In this document: positions 35,441-44,400 of the stretch, piece by piece
How the letters are laid out: every line of letters starts with the position of its first letter
How positions within the stretch are numbered: the stretch's first letter is position 1
Source: Crocinitomicaceae bacterium
GTDB taxonomy: Bacteria; Bacteroidota; Bacteroidia; Flavobacteriales_D; Crocinitomicaceae
DNA: 58,849 nt
NCBI GenBank assembly: GCA_014762645.1
Contig: JABURP010000023.1
Span: 1-58,849, forward strand
Direction: 5' to 3'
Translations under genes and position numbers: made by a program
The notes under the pieces: model-generated
What the model was told of the DNA's origin: nothing
Database searches by the model: none
Seen by the model: the letters and a program-made list of their open reading frames with translations, nothing else

Positions 35441-36823
35441 CTAATCGTCTCGTTCACCCCTTAATGCCGCCTCATAATCAGGCGTATTGTAATAAGGCAT
35501 CATTTCTTCACGGGTAATGTAAGGCTTTAGTTTTAAGAATATTTTAGTATAAGCTTCTCGCGTCATACCGTCGTGATGAATAAGCCCCTCATGAGCCTGA
35601 CGCATTTGAAAAATATTAAACAACATTAAAACGAATAATACAGATACACCTGAAATGCGCAGCCATTTTTTCTGAGCAAAAAGTTGCTGTATGAAAAATC
35701 CAAGCGCAACCGCCAGAATGGGGTAAAGATCAATCATGCTTCGGTAACCATAACTGCCGCCAAACCACCAGTTCCACCAACAACTCAACACATATAAATA
35801 AGGAACGATAAGAACCAATGTGGCCCAACCCCAGGGGTGCTTTTTACGGATCATCCAAACAATTCCTAGTAGAGAAAACACCATAATAGGCGTGTAAAGT
35901 AACCACCCATTTCTAAAACTAAATAACACCTCTAACAATTTAGGATCTGACCAGAAAAAGCCCTCTTCATTGTACGAATAGTACATGTAATCTCCAGTCG
36001 CCGCCTTCCAGTATAAAAACTGAGGAATCCACACAACCACTGCAAAAAACATTGCTAGTAGGACCTTTTGGTAGTGAGAAACAAAGAACGTAATTCGTGC
36101 TTGAAGTGACTTTCGATCTGCAACCCCCAAGAGCAAAATAAAAAGAACGAGCAATATCAGGGTTGGTCGAATCAACACAATTAAACCGAAGATGAAGCCC
36201 AGGCCAATACTCAACAAATAGTTGGGGTTCTTATACCATTTCAACAGCAAGAATATTCCCACTGCAATTAAGCAGAAAAGATAGTTGTGTGCATATCCCG
36301 GACCAATTACCACGTAGTGATAGAGGTTGGTTCCCAAACCAATAAGTAACAGCACCAGGGCCGATATTTTTTTGTCGTAAAACTGAAGGAGAATTTTTCT
36401 CAAAAACAGAAGCCCGATAATAAAGTAAAAAAGGCTGCTCATGGCAATTCCAAACTGGTAAGGAGAAGAAAAACCATTGTCCATACCTCCGGTAGCTTTT
36501 ACATAAGCATGGCTCGCAAGAAAAAAGGGTGAATACAGCACCGAAAGTCCCAATGAAGTTTTAAATACCTTTCGTCCGTCAGGAGTCTTGTTGTACCAAA
36601 AGGTATGTCGATAAGCATCATATTTTTCGTTCGGTTCTTGTAAAGTAACATCACCATAGATAAATGTGGCGGGCAAATAACCGTAGTACGAGATTACGTC
36701 ATAAGCTATAATCTTGTCCTGAATTTTCCAGTGCTGAAGATTGAAAACATTGTAAGTGGCGGTAAATACTAAAACAATGATCACCCACTTTTCAACTGAT
36801 ATCTTTTTAAGGAAATTGAGCAT
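35441..36823 (-). CDS. Polytopic membrane protein, GT-C glycosyltransferase-like
   Basis: A 460-residue protein from the ATG at 36823, 7 nt after the end of ispG; a start at 36841 would overlap ispG. It has about 11 hydrophobic segments. The first extracytoplasmic loop contains charged residues typical of GT-C enzymes (AYDVISYYGYLPATFIYGD), followed by a conserved-looking GLSVLYSPFFL and a mid-protein NGWLLYTPIMVF. GT-C enzymes transfer sugars from polyprenyl-phosphate donors. The donor, the acceptor and even catalysis are inference. It is the last gene of the metG-ispG run. Confidence 0.7.
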   Translation of the reverse strand: MLNFLKKISVEKWVIIVLVFTATYNVFNLQHWKIQDKIIAYDVISYYGYLPATFIYGDVTLQEPNEKYDAYRHTFWYNKTPDGRKVFKTSLGLSVLYSPFFLASHAYVKATGGMDNGFSSPYQFGIAMSSLFYFIIGLLFLRKILLQFYDKKISALVLLLIGLGTNLYHYVVIGPGYAHNYLFCLIAVGIFLLLKWYKNPNYLLSIGLGFIFGLIVLIRPTLILLVLFILLLGVADRKSLQARITFFVSHYQKVLLAMFFAVVVWIPQFLYWKAATGDYMYYSYNEEGFFWSDPKLLEVLFSFRNGWLLYTPIMVFSLLGIVWMIRKKHPWGWATLVLIVPYLYVLSCWWNWWFGGSYGYRSMIDLYPILAVALGFFIQQLFAQKKWLRISGVSVLFVLMLFNIFQMRQAHEGLIHHDGMTREAYTKIFLKLKPYITREEMMPYYNTPDYEAALRGERDD

Positions 36824-36830
36824 ATTAGAT

Positions 36831-38756
36831 TCACGGATCAATCCACTCCCCGTCTGATTTGATCAATTCAATCAATTCGTCTAAAGCATTCTCTTCCGGG
36901 ATATTTCGTTTCACAACGTCTTTTTCACGGTACAAGTTGATCTTTCCTTTTCCGGAGCCAACATAGCCATAGTCTGCGTCAGCCATTTCTCCCGGGCCGT
37001 TAACTATACACCCCATAATACCAATTTTCAAACCTTTCAGGTGGTTGGTTTTTTCGCGAATTTTTGCCGTAGTTTCCTGAAGATCAAATAAGGTTCGTCC
37101 GCAGGAAGGGCAGGAGATGTATTCTGTTTTTGAAATTCTTGACCGAGTAGCCTGTAAGATTCCGAATGCCGTGGAGGTAATCATTTGGGGAGACGCCACA
37201 TGCTGTGCGGAGATCATTACACCATCTCCCTTTCCATCTATCAAATGTGCACCAAAATCGGTGGATGAAAAAAGCTGAAATTGTTCCTCACCAACCTGCC
37301 TGTAATGGTAGTTCATAATGACAGGAATATCTACCCCTAAATGCATCAGTTCAATAAAAAACCGTCGCATGCCAAAAATACTGTTGCTGGCCTTGGCGTG
37401 AACCAGTAAAACGGCTGTTTTATCTGATTTTAAAACGCTTTCTAAACGATCAATTAAGTCTAGTTGCAACGCGTCAACCTCAATGAAATTAAGCTTTTCC
37501 GACTTATTGCTATTCTTTTCATAGTTTTTTGAGCTGTGAAGTGGATGAACACCTTGTTCACCATTCCATTTACTTGAATTACAGATGATTTTCAGGGTTC
37601 CTGGTAGTGCAAAATCAGGGATTAGATTTCCTGTGTATATATAATCGACGGCCTGTTCCCGAATGGTCCATTTATCTTCCTTTATGTGATAGACATACCC
37701 ATAAGCGTAAAGATGAGCGGGTTTAATTTCGTTGAGGTGGCTGAGGTCTGCTATTACAACAGGCACATTTGTACCACCTATATTTTCTATTTCCCGGGTT
37801 TTTCTCCGAACATAATCAAAAGGATTATAAGGAAGTTCAAAATCAAAGTCAGGCACTCTTATTTTGCGATCGTTATAGCGATCCACCAGCATTTGGGCCA
37901 CCGGAATCTCTGCTTCTGGTTCTTCAGTGAGTGAAACGCGGATGGTGTCACCAAGCCCATCTTCTAAAAGCGTACCTATGCCTACGGCGGATTTGATTCG
38001 CCCGTCTTCTCCTTCTCCGGCTTCAGTTACGCCCAGGTGTAATGGATATACCCGGCCGCGTTGAATCATTTTCGCCATTAGCAAGCGATAAGCCTGTACC
38101 ATAACCATTGGATTACTGGCTTTCATGGAGATAATAATGTCAAAAAAGTGGTGATCTTCACAGATGTCAACAAACTCAAGCGCCGACTCAACCATTCCGA
38201 GCGGAGTATCACCAAATCGGCTCATAATTCGGTCAGACAACGATCCGTGATTAGTTCCAATTCGCATGGACCGTCCCTTTTCTTTACACAAGAGCACCAA
38301 CGGAGTAAATTTGTCCCGAATAGCATCTAATTTTTCCTGGTAAGATTCATCTGTGTATTCGTGAACTTCAAATTTCTTTTTATCCGCATAATTTCCAGGA
38401 TTCACTCTTACTTTTTCCACATAATGCGCCGCAATTTCTGCAGCATTAGGCGTAAAATGAATATCTGCGACCAAAGGATTGTCATAGCCCGCTTCCAATA
38501 ATTTTTGCTTTATGACTTTAAGATTTTCAGCGTCTTTTACGGATGGGGCAGTAAAGCGAACAATTTCACAACCTTCCTCTATCATTCGTATGGCCTGTTC
38601 AACAGATGCTTCGGTATCCAAAGTATTTGTTGTGGTCATGGACTGTATCCGAATAGGGTTCTTACCACCAACACCGACATTTCCCACCATCACCTCTAGC
38701 GTCTCAATGCGTTTGTAAGCAGAGAGGCTCTCGCAATATTTGAGAGGGGCAGTCAT
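36831..38756 (-). CDS. ispG: 4-hydroxy-3-methylbut-2-en-1-yl diphosphate synthase (GcpE), long form
   Basis: A 641-residue enzyme from the ATG at 38756, which overlaps the upstream stop by 1 nt (TAATG). It performs the penultimate step of the MEP isoprenoid pathway, reducing MEcPP to HMBPP. The N-terminal TIM barrel (VGGKNPIRIQSMTTTNT, GCEIVRFTAPS, RIGTNHGSLSDRI) is followed by an insertion of roughly 200 residues (about 300-500), then the 4Fe-4S domain with CPSCGRTLFDL and IGIMGCIVNGPGEMADADYGY. The insert is characteristic of the Bacteroidota, Chlamydia and plant IspG forms, compared with about 370 residues in E. coli. Its membrane-protein and hydrolase neighbours are not MEP enzymes. Confidence 0.97.
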   Translation of the reverse strand: MTAPLKYCESLSAYKRIETLEVMVGNVGVGGKNPIRIQSMTTTNTLDTEASVEQAIRMIEEGCEIVRFTAPSVKDAENLKVIKQKLLEAGYDNPLVADIHFTPNAAEIAAHYVEKVRVNPGNYADKKKFEVHEYTDESYQEKLDAIRDKFTPLVLLCKEKGRSMRIGTNHGSLSDRIMSRFGDTPLGMVESALEFVDICEDHHFFDIIISMKASNPMVMVQAYRLLMAKMIQRGRVYPLHLGVTEAGEGEDGRIKSAVGIGTLLEDGLGDTIRVSLTEEPEAEIPVAQMLVDRYNDRKIRVPDFDFELPYNPFDYVRRKTREIENIGGTNVPVVIADLSHLNEIKPAHLYAYGYVYHIKEDKWTIREQAVDYIYTGNLIPDFALPGTLKIICNSSKWNGEQGVHPLHSSKNYEKNSNKSEKLNFIEVDALQLDLIDRLESVLKSDKTAVLLVHAKASNSIFGMRRFFIELMHLGVDIPVIMNYHYRQVGEEQFQLFSSTDFGAHLIDGKGDGVMISAQHVASPQMITSTAFGILQATRSRISKTEYISCPSCGRTLFDLQETTAKIREKTNHLKGLKIGIMGCIVNGPGEMADADYGYVGSGKGKINLYREKDVVKRNIPEENALDELIELIKSDGEWIDP

Positions 38757-39703
38757 TATTTCAGTGTTTCCAGCCATTTAAGTATAACCTTTGGTAATTT
38801 TTTGTGTAATGGTAGATCCGGGTCGCCGTAAACTTCCAGTTGTTCCAGACCTGATTTGAGCTTGGTGAATTTTAAAACATGGTTCATGTTTCTAATAATC
38901 TTCAATTCGGCATCCGGATTGGCTTCTTTGAGCATTTTTGCTTGTTCTACAGAAACCTGCGCATCTCTGTTTCCATTGACAATTAACAGAGGAACATTCA
39001 ATTTTTTTGCTTGTTCGGCAGGGTCGTACTTCATCCATGAAATGAGGAAGGGTTGAATGCTGGGATGAAATAAACTCATCATATAATCGGGTACTTGTTG
39101 TAATGTATCACCTGCGGCAAGTGTATCGAGCTTTGCGTCTACAACCCCTTGAATTTCGGGTGAGAGAGTTTGTGCCAGTTGCCATTTTAGTACTTCATGA
39201 ATGGGCTCACCCGCTCCGGCCAATGAAATTACGGCGCCCACATTTTCATTTTGATTGGCGGCACATAAGGCAACCAATGACCCCTGGCTATGTCCCGCTA
39301 AAATTATTTGATGAAAACGAATATCGGCCGCATATTGATTTACCCATGCGATAGCATCTTCTATGAATGAATCAAATGAAATGTTTACATGACTAAACTC
39401 TGTGACTTCGCTTTCTCCTATCGCCCTTTTGTCATACCTCAAGCAGGCATACCCGTTCTCAACGAACATATCCGAAAGGTATTTGAGAGAGTTATTGGAC
39501 ATTTGCGGATTATTACCGTTTCTATCCGTTGGTCCGGACCCCGCAATCAGGATTACGAGCGGTGTAGATTGTGAAACATCATCCTGTGTTACCAGCGTGC
39601 CCTTAAGCGTACAGCCTTTTGCTTTTAACGACACTTCTTCTTGCTGATAAGAAAGAGCAAAAACCGTTAAGCAGCTGAAAAATATTAGTGAGATGACCTT
39701 CAT
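38756..39703 (-). CDS. Secreted alpha/beta hydrolase (serine aminopeptidase-like)
   Basis: A 315-residue protein from the ATG at 39703, giving a clean signal peptide (MKVISLIFFSCLTVFALS); an upstream in-frame TTG at 39733 is disfavoured. Visible features are the oxyanion region LIAGSGPTDRNGNNP, the nucleophile elbow GHSQGS, the acid in NGNRDAQV and the base in MNHVLK. This is the arrangement of S9/S33-like serine aminopeptidases and acyl esterases. Export to the periplasm is likely; the substrate is unknown. It is part of the minus-strand run between fkbM and ispG. Confidence 0.9.
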   Translation of the reverse strand: MKVISLIFFSCLTVFALSYQQEEVSLKAKGCTLKGTLVTQDDVSQSTPLVILIAGSGPTDRNGNNPQMSNNSLKYLSDMFVENGYACLRYDKRAIGESEVTEFSHVNISFDSFIEDAIAWVNQYAADIRFHQIILAGHSQGSLVALCAANQNENVGAVISLAGAGEPIHEVLKWQLAQTLSPEIQGVVDAKLDTLAAGDTLQQVPDYMMSLFHPSIQPFLISWMKYDPAEQAKKLNVPLLIVNGNRDAQVSVEQAKMLKEANPDAELKIIRNMNHVLKFTKLKSGLEQLEVYGDPDLPLHKKLPKVILKWLETLK

Positions 39704-39729
39704 ATTGCGAATATTAAGAGCTAGTTTAA

Positions 39730-40581
39730 TCAATTCCTAACAGGCAGACAAATAATGTTGTCGTGTGTAGGTAAATTATCCATTGAAGCGTTAATTTTTA
39801 TAATACCTGATTTACGTTCTTTTCCCCTTTTTAGTTGATAAAATTCATAGTTGCCCAAATCGCTTAACCACTCCATTAGCTCGGTAGGTTTTCCCACATT
39901 TTCACGCTCTGTGCTGTGTTCAACGATTAGAATGGGCCAATCTTTTCGGATGAGCTGCTCACCGCCCTTGAGAACCTCCAGTTCGAACCCTTCAACATCT
40001 ACTTTAATCATTTTAACGTGTTGATCAAAGATCATTTCATCTAAGGCAACAACCTCTATTTGTATACCTTCAGCCGAGTGTTTATTGACAATAGAAGCGC
40101 CTCCACGGTTTTGGTTTTCCTGAAAGATAGTTCTGTGTTCGTTGACACTACCCAATGCAAATGGTTGTGGATGTAACTGATTGAAATTGTTGAGTTGTTT
40201 ATTTTCAACCAACAAATGATAGGTTGAAGGAACAGGCTCAAAAGCAATTACCTCTCCTTCTTCTCCCACTTGAGCAGCACCGACAAGAGATAAAAAGCCA
40301 ATATTGGCGCCGACATCAATAAAGAGATCACCTTTTTTCAAATAATGCGTGAGTAATGAAACAGTGCCGAGTTCATAAACCCCACGCTCGTAAATCACGT
40401 GCTCAATGTTCGCATCAAATGTAGGATCAACAAAAATTTTAAAACCAAAACGCGTCTGTATTTCAACCTTTTTGGATGGTTTTTTAAGAAACCACTTCGG
40501 CATTTTGACAATGAGATAATCCCTCCCTGGAAATTTGGGACATGCCAATAGTAGCTGTACAAACCAGTGTATAAATTTCAT
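39730..40581 (-). CDS. FkbM family methyltransferase
   Basis: A 283-residue SAM-dependent methyltransferase. The SAM-binding motif I is LFIDVGANIGFLSLVG, followed by the acidic loop VIAFEPVPSTYHLLVENKQLN and the FkbM motif VKMIKVDVEGFELEVLKGGEQLI. Family members O-methylate sugars, polyketides or other small molecules. The first roughly 45 residues are hydrophobic and basic and may sit at the membrane. The gene begins 1 nt after metG ends. Nearby glycosyltransferase-like genes make a glycan substrate plausible, but that is inference. Confidence 0.9.
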   Translation of the reverse strand: MKFIHWFVQLLLACPKFPGRDYLIVKMPKWFLKKPSKKVEIQTRFGFKIFVDPTFDANIEHVIYERGVYELGTVSLLTHYLKKGDLFIDVGANIGFLSLVGAAQVGEEGEVIAFEPVPSTYHLLVENKQLNNFNQLHPQPFALGSVNEHRTIFQENQNRGGASIVNKHSAEGIQIEVVALDEMIFDQHVKMIKVDVEGFELEVLKGGEQLIRKDWPILIVEHSTERENVGKPTELMEWLSDLGNYEFYQLKRGKERKSGIIKINASMDNLPTHDNIICLPVRN

Positions 40582-40582
40582 A

Positions 40583-42640
40583 TTACCTCACCTCTGCACC
40601 GGTATCAAAATCGGTGTCGGGTGATACAAAGCTAAGCTTTCCTTCCTCATTTTCAGCCATTAAGATCATTCCCTGGCTTTCAACTCCCCGTATTTTTCTT
40701 GGTGCAAGGTTGAGCAATACGCTCACTTTCTTGCCGATAATTTCATCCGGATTAAAAAATTCTGCAATTCCGGAAACAACTGTTCTTTTATCTAACCCAG
40801 TATTTACAGTAAGTTTAAGCAGTTTATCAGCTTTCGGAACCTTTTCTGCTGCAATGATTTCTCCCACGCGGATATCCATCTTCATGAAATCATCAAAAGC
40901 TATAGTTTCTTTTTGTGGAGGGAAAGTAGATTGGTTCATAGCTGCACTTGCTTTTAATTGTTCGATTTGTTCGTCAACATACTTATCTTCAACCTTGGAT
41001 ATAAGTATAGATGCTTTGTTTAACTGATGGTCTGTTTTTAACAGATCTGGTTTTCCGGCAAACTCCCAAGAATGCGCATCAATATTTAAAAATTCAGCAA
41101 TTTTTCCGGATTTCTTGGGTAAAAACGGCGCAAAAACGATTGAAAGGTTAGCCGTGATCTGTAAGGCAATGTTCATAATGGTTTTTACCCGTTCCATATC
41201 TGTTTTAGCCAACTTCCAGGGTTCTGTATCTGCCAGATACCGATTTCCTAAACGCGCCAGATTCATAGCCTCAGCTTGTGCCTCTCTCAAACGATACCTT
41301 TTGATAAGGTCAGCAATTTTTTCCGGCGCCTGCTCCAACTGCTCCAACACGTCCTGGTCTACAGCGGTTACAGCCCCTCTTTCAGGAACTTTTCCTTCAA
41401 AATATTTATGCGTCAAAACAACAGCACGGTTTACGAAATTCCCCAATATATCTGCCAGTTCATTATTTATGCGTGACTGAAATTCTTTCCAGGTAAATTC
41501 ACTGTCTTTACTTTCTGGCGCAATAGCGGTGAGCACATACTTTAGTTCATCCACTTTATCTGGGTTTTCAGCCAGAAATTCATGAAGCCAAACGGCCCAG
41601 TTTCTTGAGGTGGAAAATTTGCCGCCCTCCAGGTTTAGAAATTCGTAAGCAGGAACATTATAAGGCAAAACGAAGTCGCCATGTTCTTTTAATAAAATGG
41701 GGAATATAATGGCGTGGAAAACAATATTGTCCTTGCCGATAAAATGCACCAATTTTCTGTCTCCGGTCCAGTAATCCTTCCAGTCCTTACCATTTTTTTC
41801 TGCCCACTCTTTTGTTGCCGAGATATATCCAATTGGTGCGTCCAACCAAACATATAGCACCTTTCCATCAGCACCCGCTACAGGCACCGGAACACCCCAA
41901 TCAAGGTCCCTGGTCATGGCTCGTGGTTTAAGCCCACCATCTATCCAACTCATACACTGTCCTACCACTTGATTCCTCCAGTCTTTTGGATTATGGTGCC
42001 GTTCACCATTTAACCGACCTTCCTTTATCCATTCTTTCAACCAGTCCTCATGCTTTTCCATTGGTAAAAACCAGTGGGATGTTTCTCTAAGTTCAGGAGT
42101 TTTACCACTCAAAGTTGAAACAGGGTTTTTAAGGTCCGTTGGACTTAAGGCTGAACCGCAATTTTCACATTGATCTCCGTAAGCATTTTCAGACCCACAG
42201 TTAGGGCAGGTTCCTGTTATGTATCTATCAGCAAGGAATTGATTGTACTCTGTATCGTAATACTGTTCGGTTGTTTTTTCTATAAAACTTCCCTTTTCAT
42301 TTAATTTCTTGAAATATTCGGAGGCCGTTTCATGGTGTGTTTTGTTGGATGTACGAGAGTAAATATCGAAGGAGATATCAAAATCATCAAAGGCCTGTTG
42401 GTTAATTGCGTGATATTTATCTACAATTTCCTGAGGGGAAACACCTTCTTTCTTAGCTCGTAATGTAATGGCGGCCCCATGTTCATCTGATCCACACACA
42501 AACAAAACTTCTTCCTTGTTCATTCTTAGAAATCGCACAAAAATATCTGCTGGCAAATACACGCCAGCAATATGACCCAAATGTAGAGGGCCGTTGGCAT
42601 AAGGAAGCGCTGCAGTAATTGTGTATTTATTCTCAGACAT
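40583..42640 (-). CDS. metG: Methionyl-tRNA synthetase with C-terminal tRNA-binding domain
   Basis: A 685-residue class I synthetase. The HIGH-type motif is PYANGPLHLGHIAGVY. The zinc knuckle has two Cys pairs (CPNCGSENAYGDQCENCGSAL). The KMSKS loop is replaced by KFSTSR (GGKFSTSRNWAV), a variant I associate with MetRS of this clade rather than a defect. A C-terminal EMAPII-like OB-fold (about residues 580-685: DDFMKMDIRVGEIIAAEKVPKADKLLKL) binds tRNA. It heads a minus-strand run with fkbM 1 nt downstream. A perfect -7 element lies 21 nt upstream. Confidence 0.98.
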   Translation of the reverse strand: MSENKYTITAALPYANGPLHLGHIAGVYLPADIFVRFLRMNKEEVLFVCGSDEHGAAITLRAKKEGVSPQEIVDKYHAINQQAFDDFDISFDIYSRTSNKTHHETASEYFKKLNEKGSFIEKTTEQYYDTEYNQFLADRYITGTCPNCGSENAYGDQCENCGSALSPTDLKNPVSTLSGKTPELRETSHWFLPMEKHEDWLKEWIKEGRLNGERHHNPKDWRNQVVGQCMSWIDGGLKPRAMTRDLDWGVPVPVAGADGKVLYVWLDAPIGYISATKEWAEKNGKDWKDYWTGDRKLVHFIGKDNIVFHAIIFPILLKEHGDFVLPYNVPAYEFLNLEGGKFSTSRNWAVWLHEFLAENPDKVDELKYVLTAIAPESKDSEFTWKEFQSRINNELADILGNFVNRAVVLTHKYFEGKVPERGAVTAVDQDVLEQLEQAPEKIADLIKRYRLREAQAEAMNLARLGNRYLADTEPWKLAKTDMERVKTIMNIALQITANLSIVFAPFLPKKSGKIAEFLNIDAHSWEFAGKPDLLKTDHQLNKASILISKVEDKYVDEQIEQLKASAAMNQSTFPPQKETIAFDDFMKMDIRVGEIIAAEKVPKADKLLKLTVNTGLDKRTVVSGIAEFFNPDEIIGKKVSVLLNLAPRKIRGVESQGMILMAENEEGKLSFVSPDTDFDTGAEVR

Positions 42641-42661
42641 GAACTTGTGTTAAAAGTTCAG

Positions 42662-42669
42662 CAAAGATA
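42662..42669 (-). promoter_or_regulatory. Bacteroidete -7 promoter element for the metG run
   Basis: The minus strand reads TATCTTTG, a perfect TAnnTTTG match, 21 nt upstream of the metG ATG at 42640. It sits in the 72-nt gap shared with the divergent S66 peptidase gene. Confidence 0.5.
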
Positions 42670-42712
42670 AGTTTTGTTTCTATATTCGAATGGTAAACCA
42701 AGTGTTAGAGTT

Positions 42713-43582
42713 GTGAAAAAGATAAGGATCGTATCCCCGGGGAAAGCTATAGAATCAAAGCATATTGACTTTGCAGAAGGATATTTGCGTAGTAAAGGCT
42801 TTGATGTGTCCGTTGGTATCTATGCAAAAGGATCCTACAACTATTTTTCAGGGACGGATGCCGAAAGACACCTGGACATGCAGGAGGCACTGGATGCGCA
42901 GGACGTTGATGCGATAATATGTTCTCGTGGAGGTTATGGGGCAGTGAGGATTGTAGATAAATTAGACTTTAGACGGTTTTTGCGCTATCCTAAATTATTG
43001 TTTGGGTTTTCAGACATTACGGTTTTTCATAACCGCATGAACCGAATGGGTTATGAATCTGTACACTCCACAGCTCCGCTTAATTTTGAAGAGAACACAG
43101 AAGAAGCGTTGCAGTCATTAGTAAATGTGGTAGAAGGAATTGAAAACGCTTACAAAATCCCGGCGCATTCGTTAAATAAATCTGGAGAAGTAAAGGAGAA
43201 GATTGTTGGCGGAAATCTGTCGGTTTTGTGTTCATTATTGGGCACAGATGATGAACTGAAAACCAAGGGGAAAATATTGTTTATTGAAGATATTGGCGAG
43301 GCTGTTTATTCAGTGGATAGAATGATGTGGCAGCTAAAAAAAGCTGGGAAACTGAAGGGTTTAAGTGGACTAATAGTTGGCTCATTCACGAATGTAAAAG
43401 ACTCAGAAAAGCCATTTGGAAAATCAGCTGAAGAGGTGATTAGTGATGCAGTAGAAGAATACGACTACCCGATTTGTTTTAATTTTCCTGCAGGTCACCT
43501 CAATGATAATCGGGCAATAATTTTAGGCAAGGATGCTCAACTATCAGTAACAGATAGCGGATCTTCGTTTACACAGAAGTGA
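42713..43582 (+). CDS. LD-carboxypeptidase family protein (peptidase S66), cytoplasmic form
   Basis: A 289-residue protein if it starts at the GTG at 42713 (VKKIRIVSPGKAIESK). A TTG at 42674 would add 13 unlikely residues that overlap a TATATTCG promoter-like element (42681-42688). S66 features are ICSRGGYGAVRIVDKLD, the nucleophile region FGFSDITVFH, GGNLSVLCSLLGT, the catalytic Glu in FIEDIGEAVYSVDRM and the His in AGHLNDN. LdcA enzymes trim the terminal D-Ala of murein tetrapeptides; MccF relatives cleave acyl-nucleotides. No signal peptide is present. A paralogue lies at 46723 on the other strand. Confidence 0.88.
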   Translation: MKKIRIVSPGKAIESKHIDFAEGYLRSKGFDVSVGIYAKGSYNYFSGTDAERHLDMQEALDAQDVDAIICSRGGYGAVRIVDKLDFRRFLRYPKLLFGFSDITVFHNRMNRMGYESVHSTAPLNFEENTEEALQSLVNVVEGIENAYKIPAHSLNKSGEVKEKIVGGNLSVLCSLLGTDDELKTKGKILFIEDIGEAVYSVDRMMWQLKKAGKLKGLSGLIVGSFTNVKDSEKPFGKSAEEVISDAVEEYDYPICFNFPAGHLNDNRAIILGKDAQLSVTDSGSSFTQK

Positions 43583-43591
43583 ATGTAATAC

Positions 43592-44350
43592 TCAAGAGGG
43601 CTTGCTCTCCTTTTTCACATAACGCCCTCTCCACTGATTCCTTTTGATTTTGAAAAGATCAACAACCATTCCCAAACCATGTAGAAATACTCTCACGCTT
43701 GATCCTTCTTGTCTTCGTAGCTGGACTGGCAACTTTTTGATGGTGTAGTTTCGCTTAAGCCCCATGTAAAGCACTTCAACATCAAATGCAAAACTTGGAA
43801 TTCTACAATAGCTGAAAATATCTTCAGCAACTTCTTTTCTAAACCCCTTCATTCCACATTGCGTATCGGCAAAATGTCCACCTACAACAAATCTTCCAAC
43901 AATAAATGAAAAGATATTTGAACCGAACTTTCTCAACCTGCTGATTTCTGTATAATATTTTGAGTCGGGAAGTGTTCTGTCACCAACGACAATGTCAAAT
44001 TCTTTTTCAGAGAGGTGTTGTACGAACAAATCGAAATTCTCATATTCAAAAGGGATATCTGCATCTGTAAAAACCCTAAAATCTTCTTTGGCAGCCAACA
44101 TGCCCGCCTTTACCGCAGCACCTTTCCCGCCATGTTTTTCCAAACCGATATACCGACAATTTAACTGCTCAGCAACTTTTTGTGTTTCTTCAGGGGAAGT
44201 GGAGCCATCATCTACAATAATCACTTCGAAATTGTAGTTTTTCTTTTTCAAATAATCTAAAAAATCGGGGAGGTTGTTTGCAACAGTTTCTGAGCCGTTA
44301 TAGCACGGAATAACAAGACTAACGTTTATATGGTTTTCCGATAAGGACAT
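43592..44350 (-). CDS. Family 2 glycosyltransferase (polyprenyl-phosphate sugar transferase-like)
   Basis: A 252-residue GT-A enzyme: VSLVIPCYNGSETV, the nucleotide-binding VIIVDDGS, the metal motif TDADIPFEYEN, then DTQCGMKGFRKEVAEDIFSY, which is typical of dolichol/undecaprenyl-phosphate mannosyl- or glucosyltransferases. There is no C-terminal membrane segment, so it resembles soluble DPM1-type enzymes. It could supply polyprenyl-linked sugar to the GT-C-like proteins at 44401 and 35441; this is inferred from pathway logic and proximity. It has its own -7 element in the 50-nt gap after the upstream gene. Confidence 0.9.
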   Translation of the reverse strand: MSLSENHINVSLVIPCYNGSETVANNLPDFLDYLKKKNYNFEVIIVDDGSTSPEETQKVAEQLNCRYIGLEKHGGKGAAVKAGMLAAKEDFRVFTDADIPFEYENFDLFVQHLSEKEFDIVVGDRTLPDSKYYTEISRLRKFGSNIFSFIVGRFVVGGHFADTQCGMKGFRKEVAEDIFSYCRIPSFAFDVEVLYMGLKRNYTIKKLPVQLRRQEGSSVRVFLHGLGMVVDLFKIKRNQWRGRYVKKESKPS

Positions 44351-44380
44351 GCGCGCTTAGCAGGGCTGTTTCAAATTGCG

Positions 44381-44388
44381 CAAATATA
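44381..44388 (-). promoter_or_regulatory. Bacteroidete -7 promoter element for the family 2 glycosyltransferase
   Basis: The minus strand reads TATATTTG, a perfect TAnnTTTG match, 30 nt upstream of the ATG at 44350 and just downstream of the end of the gene at 44401. Confidence 0.45.
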
Positions 44389-44400
44389 GGCAATCGGGAC

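Noticed and set aside
36831-38756. The roughly 200-residue insertion in IspG as an unusual fusion
   Set aside because: This insert is the known long form found in Bacteroidota, Chlamydia and plants.
41625-41650. Loss of the KMSKS motif in MetRS (KFSTS)
   Set aside because: I consider it a clade variant; the HIGH motif, zinc knuckle and C-terminal domain are intact and the gene is clearly functional.
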